From assembly GCA_963682025.1 (NCBI GenBank), contig OY821518.1:14218100-14282099 (forward strand): a DNA stretch of 64,000 nucleotides, in the 5' to 3' direction. A model generated the notes under the pieces. It did not search any database. It had not been told where the DNA came from and saw nothing but the letters and a program-made list of their open reading frames with translations. The translations under genes and the position numbers were made by a program. The DNA comes from Cordilura impudica. Lineage: Eukaryota > Arthropoda > Insecta > Diptera > Scathophagidae. Positions 32,744 to 42,129 of the stretch are shown one piece after another; the first letter of the stretch is position 1, and every line of letters begins with the position of its first letter.

Positions 32744-34036
32744 TTAATACGCTTTCCTGTATTTAGCTTGACGTGAATGTTCCGATGGGTCAAGGTTTCT
32801 GTACAAGCCCCATACGTATTCAGCAAGCATTACACTTTGGGATTTCCCTTTGAATCTTTCTTCCAATACCTTTATATCCTGATGAAACCTTTCACCGTGT
32901 TCATCTGAAACCGCTCCAAGGTTTTCTTTAAAAAAATTGAGATGAGAGTGCAGAAAATGCAGCTTTAGTGACATCTTAATGCCAATATTGTTAAAACCGA
33001 TTAGCACGCTTTCAATATTTTCTGCATAGTTTTGTTCTTTTGAGTTTCCAAGGAATTCTGATATAACCAGCTGCATAAAGTCAAATGCTGTCTTTTGCAT
33101 ATCCGACAGATGACCATAAAATTCTTCATCTTGTAATAATTTTCTTATATCGGGTCCTAGAAAAGGTAATTTACCTTAGATAATCTGAATGCGTTTGAAA
33201 GCATTTCCTTGTGTATTGAAGCTTTTAATAAAATTTTTCACCATGCCCAACTTAATATGCAGCGGTGGAAGTATGACCTTATCTTTTGGGACAAGGGATT
33301 CATGGATTACATTTAAGTCACCAATAAGTCAACAATATACAAGTTCTTCTGATTTTTTAAAATAACTTTCCAGATCGGCGTGTCTTTTTCTTGGAAATGT
33401 AACTTTTACATCAGCTTTTATCAAATTCCTGTTTTTCAATCTGGAACATAATATTTCAGCTTTCTCTTTTGTTAGTCCTAAATCTCTTACAAGATCTTCA
33501 AAATAAGCTTGGTCTACCAAATTAGGACATATGTTTAAACCCTCAAGAGGCAAGTAACTTATATCTGATATGTTTTCAACCGCCGCTGTTATTTCTGTAT
33601 TGGCGACTGTCATATTGGCCGAAAATGTATGTGTAGGCGGTTGAGGCACCGGAACACCTTCACAGCGCACTTCTGGTAAAATGACATTATTTGTTGCTTC
33701 GTATGTCATTGTCGCGTAGTGTCTTTGGCTTCAACTAAATTTGTAATTTACGCAGAAATAGCATGTATCTGATTTGTGATCTTCAGGTTCAATCCATGTA
33801 ATAGGCGCAGAAAATGGCAGCGCCTTAGTACCGCTTTTGTACCAGGTCATAAGACCACTTTCGCAAGTAGTACATACGGTTTTTGGTATCCAAGCTTCAG
33901 ATAAAAATCGTATTCCAAAGAAAAGAAAATATGGTTGTTCAATTGTAGGCAATATCTTTCTTCTGCTTTGATGGTGCGTAAAATGTCCACAAATAAAACA
34001 AAACCAATCTCTTAATTTGCAAACAGAATCCGCCAT
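32744..34036 (-). pseudogene. Putative transposase of the CACTG element, broken and internally deleted
   Basis: Three minus-strand frames continue one another. The N terminus (33731-34036) has Cys pairs CFICGHFTHH and CTTCESG with WIEPEDH and CYFC, a zinc-binding-like module. The middle (33329-33709) has a DLVRDLGLTKEKAEIL stretch and ends ELVYC. The C terminus (32744-33100) reads GFNNIGIKMSLKLHFLHSHL then AVSDEHGERFHQDI. I recognise the C-terminal signature from a widespread arthropod transposon-like protein family; HGERFHQD may hold the catalytic acid. Stops at about 33710 and 33326, and a frame change near 33175, break it. The stretch between ELVYC and GDLNVIHESLVP is much too short, so the centre, probably with catalytic residues, is deleted. 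Confidence 0.65.
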
Positions 34037-34219
34037 GCTTATTTAAGCTTTAATTTTTCTTTTTTTATATTAATTTTAGTAAAAATCACACCCGATATGT
34101 ACTGCTTGGTAGCTCAATTATGCTTGAATTTTTTCTTTGTGTTTGGCCCGGCCGAACTTGACGCCGTTTTTACCTGTTTTGTATATCTTGGTGTATAATT
34201 TTACTAATTAAGCATAAAG

Positions 34220-34646
34220 AGCTTTATTTACAACAATGGTGTCTTTGGTGACCCCCACTGAAATTTTTCGGCAAACATTTCCGTAGAATATTTTAATCCT
34301 TAAATGTCCTTTTTTAAAGGATATTTTTTGATTTTCTCGAAAAAAAAAGGGTCAAATTGACCCATAACGAGACCAGTTAGAGGGTTAAGATCTTACACAA
34401 AAATAATCCTCATACAATTCCACAATACAACTCTGACCATAAGAATTCTCTCAGACATTAATTTACAGCATTTTTTTCATAAAGTATAATGCTCCCTTCG
34501 ACCAAAAAATGAAAACTTTGACCCACTGTAAAAAAAATACTCAGACGTGCTGGACCATAAGTTTGTTCTACAAAAATGATCTACTCAAGATACCCTTTCA
34601 GAATTATAGGGTCGCTATTCTGTTCCAAAAATGCTGTTGGACAGTG
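34220..34646 (-). repeat. Right terminal inverted repeat of the CACTG element
   Basis: Inverse of 32143-32570; ends CAGTG at 34646 next to TAA. Confidence 0.9.
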
Positions 34647-34649
34647 TAA

Positions 34650-35977
34650 TTAAATCGAAACTTTGTGGCCACTTTCATAAGCTCCTTTTCACATGCCTCG
34701 GCTCCATCCTTGTTTAATTTGCCCAAGGTTTCCACTATAAAATCAACAACTGCCGAATGATATTTGGGAGACGAAGTCGGCTGTACTGATTGTGACACAG
34801 GTGGATCTACACATGACATTAGCTTATTTGTTAGGTCATCAAATATGTCCTCGACAGATCTTTTTGCCTTTTTTGGCGCTCTGGTTTGGGAAAATGTAGG
34901 CGACGGTGTGCTGCAATCAATTACGGGAGACGGCAATGGGATTGATGTGGTTTGTTGAGATCCTTGTTGTTCAATTGTGCTAAACAATTCGTTTTCTATA
35001 ATACTCCCATCCTGTGATTCTAGGGAGAAGAAACCACAGTTGTCTGTAGAAATTCTAGTGTTGTCAGCAGACCACGCAAGAGAATCAGTGACTCTTGAGG
35101 AAAAATTATGTATAAAAATATTACACTCTCAGTCTATTTACACACTCAGTCTATATCGTTTTTTAAAAGCATTGTCCAAAAATTTTAAGTGCTTAAAAAA
35201 CACCCATTTCTCCTTACCGTAAGCTCCAGCACCACTTTTGCCTCCTATACTTGTCCCTCAATGCCTTATTCTTGTTTTTAGCCTTTTCACCTATATTAAC
35301 AGAAAAAAAAAATATTTAAAAAAGTACTCTGTGTTACTTCTTCATACAACGAACATAATTACTTAAGGTGTGTTTACACTATGTGTATTTTCCATATGTA
35401 AATTCAGTTTTACGATCCATACGTAATTCCGTGTGTGTGTCAAAATTAGCGCTTTACATACGATTCATAATTTTTGCGTTCAAACGTACATATGTATTTC
35501 CGTATGACATAACCTCTAAATGTAAACAACAGCTGATTTAATTTGTGAATTTAGAAAAATTTATTGTTAAAAATAAAGTTATATGTTATATATATTTTTT
35601 AATTGTTAATTAATATTAAACAATTTATTTTTCTTTCAATATTAATCTTTATAATTTACTCTTTTTTTCTTTCGCCACAAGCAGTGTTGTATTTTCATAT
35701 GTTTGTCTTGCCAAAATAGAACCTGCTCTAATCGAAAAATTTACATATATCTTGCAAAATGTGTTGTACATAAACAATGTTTGAAAGGGTTCACACTATG
35801 TGTACAAATTACACGTGCTAAAAAACGAAGAAAAACACAAGCAAAACACGTAGTGTGAACGCAGCTTTACCGGTTAGACCAAATGTTTTCCCAACTTCAT
35901 ACCAGACCACTAATATTCCACAAGATCTCGTGCCCTTGAACTATTTCAATAAACTTGAATGTGTCGGCTTCATTCAT
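34650..35977 (-). pseudogene. MADF-BESS accessory gene of the Harbinger element, degraded
   Basis: Three exons on the minus strand are visible. Exon 1 (35977-35871) starts MNEADTFKFIEIVQGHEILW, a MADF domain start, and has an in-frame TGA before SWENIW. Exon 2 (35290-35218) gives LRDKYRRQ and, in the next frame, KSGAGAY, so a base has been lost or gained there. Exon 3 (about 35097-34650) reads VTDSLAWSADN through ELFSTIEQQGSQQTT to a C-terminal helix (EACEKELMKVATKFRF) like BESS-type endings. MADF proteins bind DNA; in Harbinger elements such a partner brings the transposase to the ends. The 3' end is cut by the CACTG element. Confidence 0.65.
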
Positions 35978-36417
35978 TTTCAAATTTTAATTGCTGACCA
36001 AAAAACAAACAAACAATAACACATGTTTTCTTCGAATGCATATGTTTTTTAACTTATGTTTTCTTCGAATGCAACCGACAGAGTTGTATTTTGAATATTA
36101 ATAAAATGTAGAAATATGTGAAATATTTATAATTATAATATTGTACAGATAATATTATAACATGAATGACATTTTTTTTCAACAAACAATTTTAATTTTC
36201 ATTGATAATTCTTAGTTTAAATGTCAAATTCGAAAACAGCGCTATCTAGTACCAAATGGAAACAACTACTTTCGAACAAATATGTTGCTGGAGTAGGAAT
36301 AGCCCAACTTCAGAGACAAATGTGAGTTACATTTTCGTAAAAAAAAAACGAGTGGCACTTATGTGAAATTCTGTGTGTGAGAACGAGATGGCATGAAAAA
36401 TGTAACTGCCGCTTGCA

Positions 36418-36425
36418 TTGTGAAC
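36418..36425. repeat. hAT target-site duplication, left
   Basis: TTGTGAAC, repeated at 39503-39510. It is part of the Harbinger terminal repeat (inverse of GTTCACAA). Confidence 0.9.
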
Positions 36426-39400
36426 CAGTGATGATATTTGCGGTGGAAAGGGACTTTTTGTTGTACTTTCGATTTCAAAAAGTACCCAACTCCTTTCGGG
36501 CCAAAAAAAGTACTTTCACATCATCGCATTTTGGTACTTTCGCAATTGGCAATTTGCGATGTGTTTAGTTTGTTCTTACTGGGTTGCTCTTTTTACTTTT
36601 TGTTTTGACACTGCACACACACATGCAAGAAAAGCTAACGGCTTAATTTAATATTCTGTCTTCTTATTGTTAAAGAAGGTTTCAAAAAACAAGAAGTGTG
36701 CACAAAGAAAGACAATTTATTAAAAGTGTTTTGTTGAATTATTTTGCAATGGAAAGGTAAGTTTATTTTAATTTACTATGATTTCATACTGTTGCATACT
36801 AAAACAAAAACAGTTGGTTAGTGAAATTTCCCGGACTATCAGGAACAGTTCAAGGGAGCCAGTCGGTACCAAATAGTGATGGTGATGAATGTCCATTGAG
36901 CATGACAACATCGGGATCAGTTCAATACGTCAAGTAAGTAAAACAGATACATGTAGCTGATTCAACTGCTTTATGTAAATTTTCAAGCTATATTTTTTAT
37001 TTTAATTGCAAATTTGAGATATTTAAAGATACATAGATGTGCCAAATATTAGAATGATTAAATTACGTTGGGTTGAAAACTTACATAAAGCTGTTGGCAT
37101 CGGCCAGCTTCTACAATTTTTTTCCATTAAAGTCTTTGCATTTACTTCTTAAGTGAATTACCAACATCATCATCAGAATCAAATTCTTTGGTTTCGACAA
37201 GAGCCAAGAAAAAATTAGGCCCAGATACACGCCAGTTTCGTGAGGAATGGAAGAGCCAGTTTCTATGGCTAGTTAAAGAAAATTCCAAGCAAGGAAAGAA
37301 GTGCACATTTTGCAACATTGCAATTACAGGAAGCAAAACACATTTACAAAGGCACGAAGAATCTGCAATATATAAAAAAGCAGTTGCAGCTGCAAACAAA
37401 ACTTTGAAAAAAAGATTCAAACTTATCGGAACTTGCTATTACTGACGCAGCGAAAAGATTGGATTTACGATTATGCTTATTTGTTGCTGAGCATAACCTA
37501 CCGTTTTCTGTCTTAAATCATAAAAAAGATGTCTATTAACAGAATAAAAGCACAAAAAATAATCAAGAGCGTAACTGGTCCACAAAATGCAGTCCTTTTA
37601 TCAACAGAAACTAAACAGTCATATTTTTCTTTAGTTGTCGACGAAAGTACTGATACCACTATGTGCAAGAACCTCGCAATAATTATCAGAACTTTTGATA
37701 ACCAGTGTCGAGATAGGTTTCTTGCGTTGGCTCCGATAAATGATTGCTCAGCTCAGGGTATATTTGATACAATTATTCATACCTTAAATAAATATAGTGT
37801 GCCAATTGAAAACTTAATTGCTTTTACTGCTGACAACTGTTCAGTAATGATGGGCAAACATAACGGAGTCCAGGCAAAACTAAGAGCAAAGGTTCCAAAA
37901 CTACTCGTTAGCGGTTGTATTTGCCACAACCTTAATTTAATAGCAATGGAGGCAGCATTAAAATTACTAAGCAAAATTGACAAGCTAATAAGGGCAATAA
38001 ATCATTATTTCTGCAACAGTCCAAGTCGAAAAGCTGATTTTGAAAAATTTCAGATTACTTTCGGAACAGAATTGCACACAATTTTAAAATATGCCCCGAC
38101 TCGCTGGCTTTCGCGTCAGGTAAGTTATATTATATTTTTCAATATATACAACCAAAAATAATGTTTATGTCTTTAATTTCAGGCAGCAATCGATAGAATT
38201 TTGGAACAATGGACTGCATTGACATATTATTTTGGATTAAGCGACTTTGAATCTAATTACGGTAACGAGTCCATAAGTTTTATTTTCTCGAGTCTTAACG
38301 ATAAGATTTTTAAAATGTATTTTTTCTTTTTATCATATATTCTTAAAATAATCAATGGCGTTAACATTGAAATGTAATCAGAGGAACCACGTATGCATAT
38401 TTTTTTGCCCAGATTGAAATGGTTATTCAATCAGGTTGCGCGTAATTTCATTAAGAAATCAGTCCTTGATTCAACAAAGCACCTAAGCACTTTTGATGTT
38501 AAGAAAAGTGACAATCAAATGTCCATAGAAAACATATATTGTGGGTCCAATTGCGAGATGTATTTTGAATCAGAAAATATATCACAAGACGATAAATGTT
38601 TATTTAAAAGTAATATTCAGAAATTTTATATCACATTTTGCGAAACTTTATTAAAAAGAATAGATTTTGGCGACGAAATCTTGCATTTTTTAACTAAATT
38701 TTCTCCTGAGCATGTTTTATCAGGAGAAACTAATAATATTATTCCATTAATTTCTAAACTATTTCCTGATAATGAGTTACATTTGGCAGAAACAATTAAT
38801 AGCGAGTATCGAGCATTGGCAGATTATGAAGAGCTAAAGGTTTTTAAGAAAAGCTCAATATCAGACTTCTGGATAAGTGTTGGACAAATTCAAAATGAAC
38901 TAAATAATTTCATGTTTGCTAATATTTTTAGAATAGGTCAAGGAGTTTTGTCAATTCCACATTCTTCTGCGAATGTTGAACGCATCTTCTCAGTGCAAAA
39001 ATTAATAAAAACTAAGTGTCGAAATCGGTTAGCGATAGATACCTGCTCTGCACTTTTACAGACCAGGGATTTAATTAAATCCAAGAATAACTGTTGTCAC
39101 AGTTTTAAAATAAATGAAGACTTAATTTTAAAAAATATACCAAATGCAAACCCACCCGAGGAAGAGCTATTAACTTAACGTATTACTTTTGTGTATATGT
39201 ATTTTACTGTTTTCAGAGATATGAACTAACTAAAGCCACTTTTGATTTGTTATTTTTGTTTGTTTATTTGTTATTTTAAAATAAAAAGACTGAAATAAAT
39301 TTGTACTAAGACGAACTTTATCCTAAACTGAATGAACATCTAAAGATTAACAAATGATTTTTTTAATCTTTATATATCTGTTAATCTTTTGGCGTTAAAG

Positions 39401-39502
39401 CAGTTTTGTTTTATTTTTTTATCAATGGTACTCTGCCGTCCAAAAAAGTACTTTTGGAAGAGTAAAAAAAGTCCTTTCGAAAATTACCATTTATCATCAC
39501 TG
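36426..39502 (+). mobile_element. hAT transposon, 3.08 kb, full-length but inactive
   Basis: Terminal inverted repeats are CAGTGATGATATTTG at 36426 and CAGTGATGATAAATG from 39502 on the minus strand. A perfect 8-bp duplication TTGTGAAC flanks it, the size expected for hAT. The subterminal regions repeat AAAGTACTTT-like motifs on both sides. It carries one transposase gene with fly-size introns. It is inserted inside the right terminal repeat of the Harbinger element. Confidence 0.93.
36749..39178 (+). pseudogene. hAT transposase with BED-type zinc finger; two frameshifts and one stop
   Basis: Exon 1 is 36749-36756 (ATG GAA AG), exon 2 is 36814-36933, exon 3 starts at 37154, and the last intron is 38120-38182. 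The N terminus has CTFCNIAITGSKTHLQRH, a C-x2-C...H-x3-H BED-like finger. The catalytic core shows FSLVVDESTDT (first acid), FTADNCSVMMG and SGCICHNLNLIA. The C terminus has the hAT dimerisation signature SSANVERIFS with NRLAIDTCSALL. The frame changes by one base at the A7 run near 37408-37414 and again at the A6 run near 37523. TAA at 38375-38377 interrupts the frame before SEEPRMHIF. All other parts stay in register, so inactivation is fairly recent, or the A-run shifts are sequencing errors. Confidence 0.9.
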
Positions 39503-39510
39503 TTGTGAAC
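39503..39510. repeat. hAT target-site duplication, right
   Basis: TTGTGAAC, identical to 36418-36425; followed by GATGC and TTAA, the end of the Harbinger element. Confidence 0.9.
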
Positions 39511-39515
39511 GATGC

Positions 39516-39858
39516 TTAAATTTGGCATATTAACTTTTTGTTGTGTTTACAAAATAGAGTTACCGAGTTCATCAATGAGTTTTTTGCTTTCAAAACAGTT
39601 CTACATAGTTATATAGAACTATTATTCTGTTTTACCTACAAAATATCTGATTGCGATTACATCTAATTTTTAAAAATTGTTTATAATTACTAAAGCATTA
39701 TTATTCACATAAATACAAAATTGCACTTTTTAAATTTTCCATTCAAATTTTAGAAAATATCAATTCTAAAAATTGGAATTCAGATTTCTAATTATAAATT
39801 AGAAAATATCAATTGAATTTCAGAAATTCAGAAATTAGAAGACATCAATTGAATTTTT
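39516..39858 (-). repeat. Host repeat, copy 2, remaining part
   Basis: Reverse complement of 4315-4634: AACTTTTTGTTGTGTTTAC, ACCGAGTTCATCAATGAG and the AAATATCAATT-type repeats. It resumes after the Harbinger element. Confidence 0.85.
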
Positions 39859-41137
39859 AAAATAAAAATTTTATTCTTTAAACATATGTATTAAAAAAAA
39901 AAATCATGTGAGTCCGATCACAGGGGAGATGTGTAAACATCTGGTAATAAATAAAATGCAGAAAACAGCGACAAAAAGGTTATTTCATATAATAATTTTT
40001 TCACCAAACAATCATAATTCATACCGATTTGTCTTAATGGTCACATCTTACGCGTAAGATGTGACTCTCACATGTACGCTGTTTTTGTGATTGTATTGTG
40101 AAATAGAAATTTACCCCCTGCGCGTATAGATGGTTACACATTAAAAATGATCTTTGACGAATTTGAAGATTTGTTCTTACATTTTTGAACAAAGCAACTA
40201 TCTCTTTTTCGAATTTCTGAAAACGGAAGATTTTTGCGTCTCCGAGTTGTTGTCGGTGGCAATGGGACATAGTAGCTGAAAACGGGACGTATGGTTACGT
40301 TAGTTAAGTAACATTACGCTGCATCAAAAACGATTAATTTTTCTCGTATTTATTTATTTTTGGCCAAGTATTAATTCTTTTTTTAATAATTTATTATTTT
40401 AAGCTAATTGGGCCTAACTTCGTAAATGTAAAATAAAACTCAGTTTTATCACATATTTCCCCGACGTTTCGTAACTTTTTTGGTTACTTTTTCAAGGGTC
40501 GTCTATTTAAATAAAATAAAATAAAAACACAACATTAACACACAATAATTGCACAAATATGAACAATAAAAACTTACAATAATAAGAATTTTAAACTTTA
40601 TCACATTACAACATTATTAGTATAAATCACAGCAAACATAAAAACACAAAATTGTATAATTACAAACATAAAACACAAATTTGTATAATTACATTTAGCT
40701 TAAAATTAATATCACAGAATGTTTCTAAACTATTTTTAAACAAAATTATTTATTATTCTTAGTAAATTTAGAAATTTGTAGAAATTTTATTATTTTGAAT
40801 TTTTTGTATTTTTGTCTGCGTTCACTTTAATTCAAATTAAGTTTTTTTTTTCATATATCTTTGGTATTTTGTAGCAAAAAAACAAAAAGCAAAAAAAAAG
40901 TCTGCTGCGTTCAATTTTTTTTTTTAGAAATTTTATTTATTTATAACTGAGTGTTAGTTATAAATACATAAAGAAATAGATTTATCAAAATTATTTACCA
41001 AAATTATTTATTTACAAATTAAAAATTTAGTTTTTCAGCAAAAAAGCAAAAAAATAGAATTTTAAAATTACAAAATGTTATAAAATTCATTGTCTGCGTT
41101 AAAAGCTGCTGCGTTTATACTATACATTTTACGACTC
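39859..41137. other. AT-rich intergenic DNA with a perfect 26-bp palindrome
   Basis: No gene. The palindrome at 40040-40065 has the arm GTCACATCTTACG and no spacer. About 39930-40140 matches 52490-52640 in inverted orientation, so it is part of an unclassified repeat. The sequence CCCCGACGTTTCGTAAC at about 40460 recalls the 3' ends of Penelope-like elements but is too little to call. Confidence 0.5.
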
Positions 41138-41140
41138 TTA

Positions 41141-41711
41141 GGGCCCTTATTACAACTTGCCTTTAAAGTAAATGTTAGTTAAAGGTAACTTTAGCTAAAG
41201 TGAACAATAAAGTTACCTTTAACTTCTTTTCGTTATTACAACTTCCCATTAAAATAAAATTAATATTTTTGATATTGTGGCACCACCAAATGAAACACCG
41301 ATTACTTTTGACCAAATGAATTGATTTATCAAAATACATAGTGACAACGTTCCTTTAGTTGTTCGCAAATAAACAATAAAAACAATAGAATAAAAACCAA
41401 AAACCTTTATTATAAGTTGCATAATTGTTGTAAATGTGTAATAAAACTTTTTAAAAACATTCAAGCATATACTTAAGTATCTATAAATAAATTTATTTCC
41501 AAAACTAAATTGATGTGAATTTCGTCTTCATAGGTCAGAAAATGTGGCAATATTAAATACATAAACCTCACGTTAAAAGTTAAAGGCAACAATATCTTCC
41601 CTTTAGCTTATCGGTCACTTTTAGCTAAAAGTATAGTTGTAATAACAAGAAACTAATAATCTGCCTGATAACATCCTAACTTTAGCTATTGGCAAGTTGT
41701 AATAATGGCCC
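41141..41711. mobile_element. Tourist/Harbinger-type MITE, 571 bp
   Basis: The ends GGGCCCTTATTACAACTTGCC and the inverse of GGGCCATTATTACAACTTGCC form terminal inverted repeats. TTA duplications flank them (41138-41140, 41712-41714). The TTA target and GGGCC start fit PIF/Harbinger-type MITEs. There is no coding. Confidence 0.85.
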
Positions 41712-41714
41712 TTA

Positions 41715-42129
41715 ATATTTATACAAAAAAATATATATAATATATATCTATAAAAATATATATATAAGAAAAAATTTAATATTAGATTTTTTGAAAAAAT
41801 TCATATTTCAACCAACTTCTGCTGTATGTTCTCTTCGACATAAACCAATAAATAAACCTAATTTATGTTTATGTAATGAAATTCGACTGCGTTATTGTCG
41901 TTAATGGTTGATGTCCAAAATTATATTTCAATACAACACCTAAACTTGGTAGCACTTTCAAACAGCTGTTGTCTATTAATATCAACCATATAACAACCCT
42001 GGGTTTCTACACCTGACAGTTCATCTCTATGCATTATTTATCTAATTTTTTTTTAATTTGTTTATTTGGCTAAAATTAAAACAAGTGTAAAAATTAGAAA
42101 TAAACAAACAAAAGCAAGAAAAATCTAAT
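41715..42129. promoter_or_regulatory. Upstream region of the zinc-finger gene
   Basis: This is the 415 bases between the MITE and the first ATG. I cannot identify a TATA box or initiator with confidence. (TA)n-rich sequence lies at about 41730-41770. Confidence 0.3.

Larger units (their letters stand above)
32143..34646 (-). mobile_element. CACTG-ended DNA transposon with 0.4-kb terminal inverted repeats
   Basis: The ends are CACTGTCCAACA at 32143 and its inverse at 34646, with inverted arms of about 420 bases (32143-32570 and 34220-34646). A 3-bp TAA duplication flanks it (32140-32142, 34647-34649). The CACTG ends and 2-4-bp duplication suggest the CMC (CACTA/Chapaev) group, but I do not recognise the superfamily with certainty. 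It is inserted at the 3' end of the MADF-BESS gene of the Harbinger element. Its only coding is a broken minus-strand gene. Confidence 0.8.
30035..39515 (+). mobile_element. PIF/Harbinger transposon with two nested insertions
   Basis: Imperfect terminal repeats read inward as GCGAAAATCACAATGCAAGCG at 30035 and GCATCGTTCACAATGCAAGCG from 39515 on the minus strand (with the hAT removed). Both are flanked by TTAA (30031-30034, 39516-39519), which contains the TWA target of this superfamily. Inside are a Harbinger-type transposase (30176-31747, +) and MADF-type accessory genes. Removing the CACTG-ended element (32143-34646) and the hAT (36426-39502) with their duplications leaves about 3.9 kb, a normal Harbinger length. 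Copy 1 of the host repeat lacks this element. Confidence 0.85.

Noticed and set aside
40440..40500. CCCCGACGTTTCG near a run that recalls Penelope-like element ends
   Set aside because: Only a dozen bases; no reverse transcriptase or GIY-YIG coding nearby.
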